Origin: Verrucomicrobiales bacterium
Lineage (GTDB): Bacteria; Verrucomicrobiota; Verrucomicrobiia; Verrucomicrobiales; V1-33
Length of the DNA stretch: 6,585 bases
Reading direction: 5' to 3'
Assembly (NCBI GenBank): GCA_023253495.1
Contig: JALRGF010000442.1
Coordinates: 1 to 6,585, forward strand
Shown here: positions 1 to 5,807 of the stretch, piece after piece
How the letters are laid out: each line of letters begins with the position of its first letter
How positions within the stretch are numbered: position 1 is the stretch's first letter
Notes under the pieces: model-generated
Databases searched by the model: none
What the model was told of the DNA's origin: nothing
The model's input: only the letters and a program-made list of their open reading frames with translations
Made by a program: the position numbers and the translations under genes

Positions 1-1550
1 TTCTGCAGGCGGCCTTGCGGGCGCCGCTGCTGGTGATGGCGGTGGTCGCGCTGTTGCTGGCCGCCTCGTTCCGTCTGTATCCCCAGATGGGCAAAGAGTT
101 CCTGCCGGTCTTCAACGAGGGCAGTGCGACGATTTCCCTGGCCAGCGCACCCGGCACCTCGCTGCAGCAGAGCAACGAGGTCGGTGATGTCGGCACGCGG
201 TTGCTGCTGAAGATTCCCGAGGTCAAAAGCATCGGCCGCCGCGCCGGCCGCGCCGAGAAGGATGACCATGTGGTGCCGGTGTCGGTGAACGAGTTTGATG
301 TTGAATTCCATGAGGGCGGGCGTCCGCGCGCGGAGGTTTTTGCCGAGATCCGGAAAACCCTGGGCACGATTCCGGGCACCTTCGCCATTGTCGGCCAGCC
401 GATCGGCCACCGCCTCAGCCACATGCTCAGCGGGGTTTCGGCCAAGGTGGCAGTGAAGGTTTTCGGTCCCGATCTCGACGTGCTCCGCGAAAAAGGCACG
501 CAGGTGCGCGATCTGGCGCGGGCCATCCCGGGGTTCGCCGACGTCAACCTGGAACCGCAGGTCCCCATTCCGCAGGTCCGCATCGAGGTTGATCGCGACC
601 GCGCCCGGGCCCACGGCCTGCCGCCGGCGGCCATCAACGAGCAGGTGGCCGCGCTGCTCGGCGGGCAGACGCTGGCGGAGCTGCGCGAAGGGCAGCGCAC
701 CGTCGATCTGGTCCTGCGTCTGCCGCCGGAGTGGCGCGACGACATCCGGCAGCTGGAGGATCTGCCGGTGGAAACGCCCGGCGGGCGGCGCCTGCCGCTG
801 GGAGAACTGGCTGACGTCATCGAGGCGCGCGGGCCGAACGTCATTCACCGAGAGGGCGCGCAGCGACGCATCGTGGTCGCCGCCAACACCAGTGTGCGCG
901 ATCTGGAATCGCTGGTGCGCGCCTGGCAACAGGAGGTCGCCGCGAAAGTCACCCTGCCGGAAGGGTATTACATCAGCTTTGAGGGGGAATATGTCGCCCA
1001 GCAGCGGGCGGCGCGACGCATTGCGTTTCTGTTCGCTCTCGTGCTCGGGGTGGTGCTGCTGCTCTTGTACGGTTATTTCCGCAGTGTGTCGCTGGCGCTG
1101 CAGGTCATGCTCAACATTCCGCTGGCGTTGATGGGCGGGTTGTTTCTGACCTGGAAGCTCATTGACAACATCAGTATTGCCACCCTCGTCGGGTTCATCG
1201 CCGTCGGCGGGGTGGCCGCGCGCAATGGCATCATGATGATTTCGCATTATCTTCACCTCATGCGCCACGAGGGCGAAGGATTCACGCGCCGGATGATCGT
1301 GCGCGGCACTCAGGAACGTCTGGTGCCCGTGCTCATGACCGCATTGTCGGCCGGCACCGCGCTGATTCCGCTGCTGCTCGCCGCCGACGAACCCGGCAAG
1401 GAGATCCTGCATCCGGTCGCCGTGGTCATTGTCGGCGGACTGGTCTCGTCCACTTTGCTCGACCTCGTGGTCACCCCGGCCGTCTTCTGGACGTTCGGAA
1501 AGCGGGCCTCCCTGAAGTCACTGCAGACGGGAGCGCCCGCCACCCATTGA
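1..1550 (+). CDS. CusA/CzcA-family heavy-metal efflux RND transporter, C-terminal half (5' end outside window)
   Basis: This is the C-terminal half of an inner-membrane proton/metal antiporter of the HME-RND family, which exports heavy-metal cations through a three-part pump. The frame is open to the left edge (first whole codon at 3), so the TTG at 15 is not the start. About 515 residues of an expected ~1050 are visible. Counting from the codon at 15: a membrane helix (4-20), the porter-domain entry GKEFLP (26-31), the periplasmic porter/docking region (about 32-330) with HRLSHMLSG (132-140) and AVKVFG, then five helices near 335-354, 361-380, 387-409, 435-455 and 465-490. The signatures ARNGIMMISHY, DEPGKEILHPVAV and TPAVFW are typical of the family. 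The TM4 acidic proton-relay motif and the partner adaptor and outer-membrane genes would lie upstream. The metal specificity cannot be read: two or three of the CusA methionine-ligand positions appear not to be Met. The two genes downstream probably share the operon. Confidence 0.95.
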   Translation, partial: LQAALRAPLLVMAVVALLLAASFRLYPQMGKEFLPVFNEGSATISLASAPGTSLQQSNEVGDVGTRLLLKIPEVKSIGRRAGRAEKDDHVVPVSVNEFDVEFHEGGRPRAEVFAEIRKTLGTIPGTFAIVGQPIGHRLSHMLSGVSAKVAVKVFGPDLDVLREKGTQVRDLARAIPGFADVNLEPQVPIPQVRIEVDRDRARAHGLPPAAINEQVAALLGGQTLAELREGQRTVDLVLRLPPEWRDDIRQLEDLPVETPGGRRLPLGELADVIEARGPNVIHREGAQRRIVVAANTSVRDLESLVRAWQQEVAAKVTLPEGYYISFEGEYVAQQRAARRIAFLFALVLGVVLLLLYGYFRSVSLALQVMLNIPLALMGGLFLTWKLIDNISIATLVGFIAVGGVAARNGIMMISHYLHLMRHEGEGFTRRMIVRGTQERLVPVLMTALSAGTALIPLLLAADEPGKEILHPVAVVIVGGLVSSTLLDLVVTPAVFWTFGKRASLKSLQTGAPATH

Positions 1551-1608
1551 TCCGATTTTTCCTCCCGGAACCCGAACCCAGCCAAACCCACTGAACCGCC
1601 AACCTGCC

Positions 1609-2109
1609 ATGAAAACACACCCGCTGCTCACACTTGCCGCCCTGTTCATGATTTCGACCGCTGCCGCCTTCGGGCACGGCGGCGTGGAAATCGGCCCCAA
1701 TGGCGGCCGGATTCTCGAATTGAGCAAAAACGAATCGATGCACGCCGAAGTCACTCTGAAGGACGGCACCTTTCACATCGTCCTGCTCGACAAGGACATG
1801 AAACCGGTGGAAGTGAAGAACCAGTCGCTGACGGCCACCGGCGGCACCCGCCAGAAGCCGGAAAAACTCACTGTGGAAAAGACATCCGGGGGATTCACCG
1901 TGCCGGCGGTGCAGCCGGGGCAATGGCTGATCCTCCAGTTCAAGGAGAACGACAAGGCCAAGGCGGTGACCGCGCGCATGGAGTATGACACCTCGAATTG
2001 CGACGCCTGTGATTCGCCGGAGTGGCTCTGCAAGTGCGAGATGAACAAGAAAAAGAAGGCCGGGGCATCCCGCAAGGCGACCTCCGCGGTGCCGAGCTGT
2101 CCGGTCTGA
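1609..2109 (+). CDS. Small secreted protein with Cys-rich C-terminal motif, probable metal-binding accessory of the efflux operon
   Basis: This 166-residue protein has a clear Sec signal peptide: Lys2, a hydrophobic core at about 5-20, and an Ala-rich cleavage region near 18-22, leaving a mature N-terminus close to HGGVEIGPNGG. The GPNGGR...LHAEV-like opening (29-50) followed by LLDKDMKPVEV (59-69) resembles the short beta-domain found in or beside periplasmic adaptors of metal RND pumps. Near the C-terminus is a compact Cys cluster, CDACDSPEWLCKC (Cys131, 134, 141, 143), then a Lys-rich stretch and Cys164. Such spacing suits binding of a soft metal or Zn, or disulfide formation, in the periplasm. 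It starts 58 nt after the RND stop, and no Shine-Dalgarno sequence precedes the ATG. The coding call is firm from the signal peptide, context and length. The metal-binding role is inferred from motif and neighbourhood; I do not recognise a named family. Confidence 0.85.
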   Translation: MKTHPLLTLAALFMISTAAAFGHGGVEIGPNGGRILELSKNESMHAEVTLKDGTFHIVLLDKDMKPVEVKNQSLTATGGTRQKPEKLTVEKTSGGFTVPAVQPGQWLILQFKENDKAKAVTARMEYDTSNCDACDSPEWLCKCEMNKKKKAGASRKATSAVPSCPV

Positions 2110-2115
2110 CCGGGT

Positions 2116-2120
2116 GAGGG
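2116..2120 (+). promoter_or_regulatory. Ribosome binding site (GAGGG) for the GTG-started gene at 2128
   Basis: GAGGG lies 7 nt upstream of the GTG at 2128. It supports that codon as a true start: the in-frame TGA of the preceding gene at 2107-2109 leaves no other upstream start. It is the best-placed Shine-Dalgarno sequence among the genes of the window, most of which show none. Confidence 0.6.
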
Positions 2121-2127
2121 AATCGCC

Positions 2128-2661
2128 GTGAGCGGTTCAAGCGAGGACACCGGTACGCTCTGGAATTTCACGCTCGGGGTGCGTTTCATCCCGGACATCC
2201 TCGAGCGTGCGAGGTGGCGGAACACCCTGATGTGGCACCCGCACCCGCGGGCCACCGTGGGCGTCGAGTACAATCCGCTGGCCGACGACGTGCACCCGCT
2301 GCTCAACCTGATGCTGCAGCAGGAGACCGAGATCCTGCCGGCGGTCATGCTGGGCACGAGCAGCGACCGCATCGGCACGCCGGAGGGCCAGGCGTTCTTC
2401 CTGACCGTGGCCAAGGACCTCCAGCACCGGACCGGCCTGCCGGTCGCTCCGTATGCCGGCGTCACCTACGGAACTTATGATTCCGAATTTGTCTTCGTCG
2501 GCGGCCTCAATCTCCGGCTGACCGATCGCCTCAGTGCCATGGGGATTTTCGACGGCCACCGGCTCCATCCCACGCTGACTTGGACCGCGGACAACTGGTC
2601 GGTCGGGTTGATTCTCGCCTTCGGCGATCACCTCGGCATGAACGCGACCTGGAGGTTTTAG
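2128..2661 (+). CDS. Hypothetical beta-strand-rich protein, outer-membrane-barrel-like, without signal peptide
   Basis: This is a 177-residue protein of unknown function. Most of it reads as short amphipathic beta strands separated by turns: TVGVEYNP (43-50), PAVMLGTSSD (71-80), AFFLTVAKDL (89-98), APYAGVTYGTY (107-117), FVFVGGLNLRL (121-131), LTWTAD (150-155) and VGLILAFG (159-166). It ends in Trp-Arg-Phe, and a terminal aromatic residue is usual in outer-membrane barrels. Unlike such proteins it has no signal peptide: it opens with MSGSSEDTGTLWNF. The GTG start is fixed by the GAGGG site and by the in-frame stop of the gene before it, 18 nt away in the same reading frame. Co-transcription with the metal-efflux genes is likely. 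It could be a 5'-truncated porin-like gene, a non-barrel lipid-binding beta protein, or a part once continuous with the upstream gene. The ORF is well supported; its function and location are not. Confidence 0.7.
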   Translation: MSGSSEDTGTLWNFTLGVRFIPDILERARWRNTLMWHPHPRATVGVEYNPLADDVHPLLNLMLQQETEILPAVMLGTSSDRIGTPEGQAFFLTVAKDLQHRTGLPVAPYAGVTYGTYDSEFVFVGGLNLRLTDRLSAMGIFDGHRLHPTLTWTADNWSVGLILAFGDHLGMNATWRF

Positions 2662-2709
2662 GGCGGCGTACCCGGAAAGGTGGAAGGCGGCTGCCGGCTC
2701 CGCGGCGCG

Positions 2710-3537
2710 CTACCGGCCGGGAAGCTCGATGGTGCCGTCGAACACGAAGTCGCCGGGGCCGGTCCGGGTGACGTCGTGGAATGAGCCGTCGGCGGCCTGC
2801 ACAAAGCCGATGGTGAGGGTGTCGCCGCCGCGCACGCGGACTTTGACCGGTGAGGGGGCGCCATGGAGCAGGTGGTGGATGAGGGCGCAGGCCACGGTGC
2901 CGGTGCCGCAGGCGAGCGTCTCGTCTTCCACGCCGCGTTCGTACGTGCGGATGGTGATTTCCCCGGGGGCGTCGACCCGGACGAAATTGGCGTTGGTCCC
3001 CTTGGGGGCGAAGCGTTGGTGGTGGCGCAGCGCGGCGCCGTCGCCGCGGACGTCGACGGTTTCCAGTTCCTCGACGAAGACGACGGCGTGGGGCACGCCG
3101 GTATTGAGCGAGTGCACGGTGAGCGGGCGGCCCTGCACCGGCAGGTTTTCGCCGAGGGCGAGGGAATGCGGATCGCTCATGCGCAGGCGCACTTCGTCCC
3201 CCTGGAATTCCGCGCCGATCACGCCGGCCAGCGTCTCGAAGCGGACGGAGGGCAGGCTGAAACCGTTCAGCCGGTTGACGAAGCGGGCGAAACAACGGGC
3301 TCCGTTCCCGCACATTTCAGCCTCGCCGCCATCGGCATTGTAGTAGCGCATCCGGCAGTCGGCCTCGGCCCCCGCCGCGGCCGGTTCGACGGCCAGCAGT
3401 CCGTCGGCGCCGATGCCGCGGTGGCGGTCGCAGAGTCGGGCGATGGTGGCGGTATCAAGCGCGAGCGCGCCGGACCGGTTGTCAATCATCACGAAGTCGT
3501 TGCCGGCTCCGTTCATTTTGGTGAAGTTCAGGGTCAT
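2710..3537 (-). CDS. dapF: Diaminopimelate epimerase DapF
   Basis: DapF is a cytoplasmic, cofactor-free racemase that converts LL-diaminopimelate to meso-diaminopimelate, the precursor of lysine and of peptidoglycan cross-links. The chosen ATG gives 275 residues, the usual length (274 in E. coli), and begins with the family N-terminus MTLNFTKMNGAGNDF. The frame stays open upstream to an ATG at 3597, but those 20 extra residues are Pro/His-rich and have no counterpart in the family. Both catalytic cysteines are present: Cys76 in EMCGNGARC and Cys210 in LACGTGT. Substrate-binding segments are also seen: YYNADGG (65-71), GVPHAV (147-152), NANFV (182-186) and YERGVEDET (199-207). It lies 115 nt downstream of trpA on the same strand, so it may be co-transcribed or use its own weak promoter; no clear Shine-Dalgarno was found. 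Its stop faces the beta-rich protein gene across 48 nt with no convincing terminator hairpin. Confidence 0.98.
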   Translation of the reverse strand: MTLNFTKMNGAGNDFVMIDNRSGALALDTATIARLCDRHRGIGADGLLAVEPAAAGAEADCRMRYYNADGGEAEMCGNGARCFARFVNRLNGFSLPSVRFETLAGVIGAEFQGDEVRLRMSDPHSLALGENLPVQGRPLTVHSLNTGVPHAVVFVEELETVDVRGDGAALRHHQRFAPKGTNANFVRVDAPGEITIRTYERGVEDETLACGTGTVACALIHHLLHGAPSPVKVRVRGGDTLTIGFVQAADGSFHDVTRTGPGDFVFDGTIELPGR

Positions 3538-3652
3538 CGGGGGTTTCGGGATAGGAAAATGAGGTGGGGCGGGATGGGGAAACGGGTGTCGATACAAAAG
3601 CCGTCAGGAAGATGGCCATGGGGGCGGTGCCGGGCGGTGGAAGCTTTGTCGG

Positions 3653-4471
3653 TCACGTGCCGGCCCGGGCCGCCTTGGTGGCAGCGACCAGCGGCCGGAC
3701 GAAGTCGGCCACGCGGTGCGGCAGATCGGGGTCCTGACCGTGAGCGGCGATGGTCTTGACGATGGCGCTGCCGACGACCACGCCGTCGGCGGTGCGGGCC
3801 ACAGCGGCGGCCTGGTCCGGCGTGGAGATGCCGAACCCGACGCATACCGGCACGCCGGAGCCGCTTTTGATGATGGCGACATTTTCGGCGATGTTGGTGG
3901 CCAGCGACGACTGTTCGCCGGTGACGCCTTCGCGGGAGACGTAATAGATGAATCCTTCGCCGCCGGCACCGATGTCGCGCATTCGCGCGGGGGGAGTGGT
4001 GGGGGCGATCAGGCGGATCTGGCGCAGGCCGTGGGTGCCGGTCAGTTCGGCATTGGCCACGGCTTCATCCGGCGGCAGGTCGAGCAGGAGCACGCCGTCC
4101 GCGCCGGCGGCCGCCGCTTCGGCATGAAACGCCTCGAATCCGTAGGTGTACACCGGGTTCAGGTAGGTGAAGAGAACCAGCGGAATCTGCGACCGCTCGC
4201 GGATCCGGCGGACCAGCGCCAGCACCCCGGCGGTGGTGGTGCCGCTTTCCAGCGCCCGCTGCGCCGCCAGCTGGTTGACGATACCATCCGCCAGGGGGTC
4301 GGAAAATGGCAGCCCGAGTTCGATCACGTCCACCCCGGCCGCTTCCAGCGCCAGCACCAGATCCAGCGTGGCATCAAGCGTGGGGTCGCCCGCCGCCAGG
4401 TAGGCGACAAAAGCGGCGGTCCCCTCCTCGCGGAGGCGGGCAAAGGTGGCATCCAGGCGGTTCTCAGACAT
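3653..4471 (-). CDS. trpA: Tryptophan synthase alpha subunit TrpA
   Basis: TrpA cleaves indole-3-glycerol phosphate to indole and glyceraldehyde 3-phosphate and channels the indole to TrpB, the last step of tryptophan synthesis, in the cytoplasm. The 272-residue product is full length for this TIM-barrel family (268 in Salmonella). The catalytic pair is present: Glu51 in ELGLPFSDPLADG and Asp62 in the same motif (Glu49 and Asp60 in Salmonella numbering). The mobile loop 6 is recognisable in YYVSREGVTGE (176-186), and the phosphate-binding segments are VGFGIS (211-216) and VVGSAIV (232-238). After LADG the sequence reads IVNQ where PxIQ is common, a mild variation. The ATG at 4471 gives the expected N-terminus; no Shine-Dalgarno is visible. 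trpB is not adjacent: upstream are 276 non-coding nt and a GYF_2 membrane protein gene. dapF follows on the same strand. Confidence 0.98.
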   Translation of the reverse strand: MSENRLDATFARLREEGTAAFVAYLAAGDPTLDATLDLVLALEAAGVDVIELGLPFSDPLADGIVNQLAAQRALESGTTTAGVLALVRRIRERSQIPLVLFTYLNPVYTYGFEAFHAEAAAAGADGVLLLDLPPDEAVANAELTGTHGLRQIRLIAPTTPPARMRDIGAGGEGFIYYVSREGVTGEQSSLATNIAENVAIIKSGSGVPVCVGFGISTPDQAAAVARTADGVVVGSAIVKTIAAHGQDPDLPHRVADFVRPLVAATKAARAGT

Positions 4472-4561
4472 CCCGCATCCATGGACGCGGCGGCCGCTCT
4501 TGGCAACCGGGCCTTGGAGCGGTCGCAGGCCGCGACCTCACCGCGGAAACGGGCCACTCAT

Positions 4562-4576
4562 GGAATCACGGATTCC
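4562..4576. repeat. Perfect short inverted repeat (6-bp arms, 3-nt loop) upstream of trpA
   Basis: GGAATC, loop ACG, GATTCC lies about 90 nt upstream of the trpA start. No T-run follows it in the trpA direction, so it is not a standard terminator. It could be an operator or a leader hairpin, or chance; nothing else supports a function. Confidence 0.3.
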
Positions 4577-4650
4577 GCGGCTGCGGAGCGGATCGGCAAT
4601 ATCCGAGGATGCGGTGCCGCAGGGGAGGTCAGGGGGAAAGCGGGGCGGTC

Positions 4651-4681
4651 GGGTGCCATGACAGACGGCACCACAGCACCC
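4651..4681. repeat. Inverted repeat with a competing alternative arm, upstream of trpA
   Basis: GGTGCC (4652-4657) and GGCACC (4667-4672) form a perfect 6-bp stem with a 9-nt loop. The overlapping GGGTGC (4651-4656) can pair instead with GCACCC (4676-4681). The two stems exclude each other, as in attenuators, but neither is followed by a T-run, and the small ORFs on the trpA strand here have no Trp-codon cluster. It is listed as visible structure in the 276-nt gap between trpA and the GYF_2 gene, not as a proven regulator. Confidence 0.3.
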
Positions 4682-4747
4682 GGTCGCATCCGTGCGGACG
4701 ACAGCCCCGGTTTCCGTCAAGACCTCCGAAAAAAAGGCTCTTCGGCA

Positions 4748-5656
4748 TCATTGGTGGCCGGGCGGGCGGGGGGAGTCGTCCTCTTGCTGCTCGGCTTGCC
4801 ACGCCAGGAAGCGGTCGCTTCCGGTGGCCGCCATGATCCCGGACAGGAGGAGGAGAAAAAGCACCCCGTACCGTACGAGGTAATCCAACGGGGACATGGA
4901 GACATACTCCGTGTCGCCCGTCGAATACAACCAGTAGTCGCGCAACCCCCAGAAGAGAGCGACAAAGATGAAGGCCAAGCCTTTGCGGAGCGGGTGAGCG
5001 ATGGTCCCGCGGACCGCCTCGCGGCCGATCCTGAACAAGATCGTACCGATCAGCAGCTGGATCGTGAACCAGGTCAGCTTCAGCAGGTGCAGGGCCGAGG
5101 CTTCCGCCTCTCCCATCCCCGGAACGGGGGTGGCCCTCAGGCCGACGGTCGTTATCGCATACGAGACAGCCCGCAGCATCAGCCAGGCCCCCAGCAACAT
5201 CCAGATTTTCCCGGCGGCCAGCACCCCTTCCGGGGGCTCGGAGAGCGGTGCGCTCATGGCGCGGTGGGCCGGCAGTGCTGCAGGGAGGGACGCCGGGGTG
5301 CTGCCAGCCGCGGCTGCGACGGGCACCGCGACCGCAACCGGCGGCACGGGAGCCTTCGTTCCCTGGAAGGTCGACAGCGGAAACCAGTCGGCACTTCCGG
5401 GTTCGGCAATCAGCACCGGTCGCCGCGACGTCGTGGCGATGGCATCAATCTGCCTCAAGGTCAGGGGGCCCAGCGCCGCGTCGCCGTGGCGGCAATCATA
5501 CGGAAGCACGGCCTCCAGCGGTTTCCAGTCGACGACTCCTTCCGTTGTGACCATCGTGCGGGGGGAAATGGCGCCGAGCCGGCAGGCCTGATACAGGGAG
5601 CTTGCCTCCAAGGGACCGGTGGTCCGATGGGATGAATCGGAGTAAAAGTAGCGCAT
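4748..5656 (-). CDS. GYF_2 (DUF4339) tandem-domain membrane protein
   Basis: This is a 302-residue predicted membrane protein of unknown function. Residues 1-53 form a GYF_2 (DUF4339) domain: it opens MRYFYSD, has TGPLEASSL and ends near VVDWKPLEAV. A second, shorter copy runs from about 59 to 97 (LGPLTLRQI ... SADWFPLSTF). An Ala/Pro/Val-rich linker (about 98-147) leads to four predicted helices near 148-170, 190-209, 225-245 and 258-277, then a short polar Gln/Asp/Pro tail. GYF-type domains generally bind proline-rich peptides, so the cytoplasmic head may act in protein interaction; this is inference. The start at 5656 is chosen because the domain normally begins at this Met. The frame stays open to an ATG at 5764, but the added 36 residues are Arg-rich and not domain-like. 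No Shine-Dalgarno is visible. A diverged, frameshifted paralogue lies directly upstream on the same strand, so the pair arose by tandem duplication. Confidence 0.88.
   Translation of the reverse strand: MRYFYSDSSHRTTGPLEASSLYQACRLGAISPRTMVTTEGVVDWKPLEAVLPYDCRHGDAALGPLTLRQIDAIATTSRRPVLIAEPGSADWFPLSTFQGTKAPVPPVAVAVPVAAAAGSTPASLPAALPAHRAMSAPLSEPPEGVLAAGKIWMLLGAWLMLRAVSYAITTVGLRATPVPGMGEAEASALHLLKLTWFTIQLLIGTILFRIGREAVRGTIAHPLRKGLAFIFVALFWGLRDYWLYSTGDTEYVSMSPLDYLVRYGVLFLLLLSGIMAATGSDRFLAWQAEQQEDDSPRPPGHQ
5261..5354 (-). repeat. Direct repeat copy A, linker-coding block of intact GYF_2 gene
   Basis: This 94-nt block aligns without gaps to 6324-6417; I count about 78 identical bases (83%). It encodes the linker from about APVPPVAVAVPV to PAALPAHR. 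It is the best-conserved DNA between the two paralogues, in contrast to their diverged membrane segments. Confidence 0.85.
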
Positions 5657-5807
5657 ACTCAGCGGGTGGCAGAGCGATGGGGCGGTCACATGACAAAACC
5701 TTTCTCGTGCCGGGCGAGCGGGACGGCGACCTTGCTGCCGAATTGATATCCGGGAGGATACCATGAATCTCTCTCCGGCGGCAGTGGAAATCGGCCCCGG
5801 TGGTCAA

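Noticed and set aside
15..17. TTG at 15 as the start of the RND gene
   Set aside because: The frame is open to the window edge and the protein lacks the whole N-terminal half of the family, so the gene begins upstream.
2107..2109. TGA as a possible selenocysteine codon joining the two + strand genes
   Set aside because: No hairpin of SECIS type was seen after it, and a proper ribosome site and GTG start follow; a plain stop is simpler.
2662..2709. GC-rich gap between convergent genes as a bidirectional terminator
   Set aside because: Only a 5-bp GCCGG/CCGGC pairing with a long loop, part of it inside dapF, and no T-run on either side.
2863..3759. 298-codon open frame on the + strand across dapF
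   Set aside because: It is antisense to dapF, whose catalytic motifs are unambiguous; the + frame has no recognisable motif.
4715..4747. T-run on the - strand just after the GYF_2 stop, suggesting a terminator
   Set aside because: The only stem is 5 bp (CCGAA/TTCGG) and the T-run falls in the loop, not after the stem.
3716..5635. 639-codon open frame on the + strand
   Set aside because: It lies antisense to trpA and the intact GYF_2 gene; its composition is Gly/Arg/Gln-rich with no domain, as expected of a shadow frame in GC-rich DNA.
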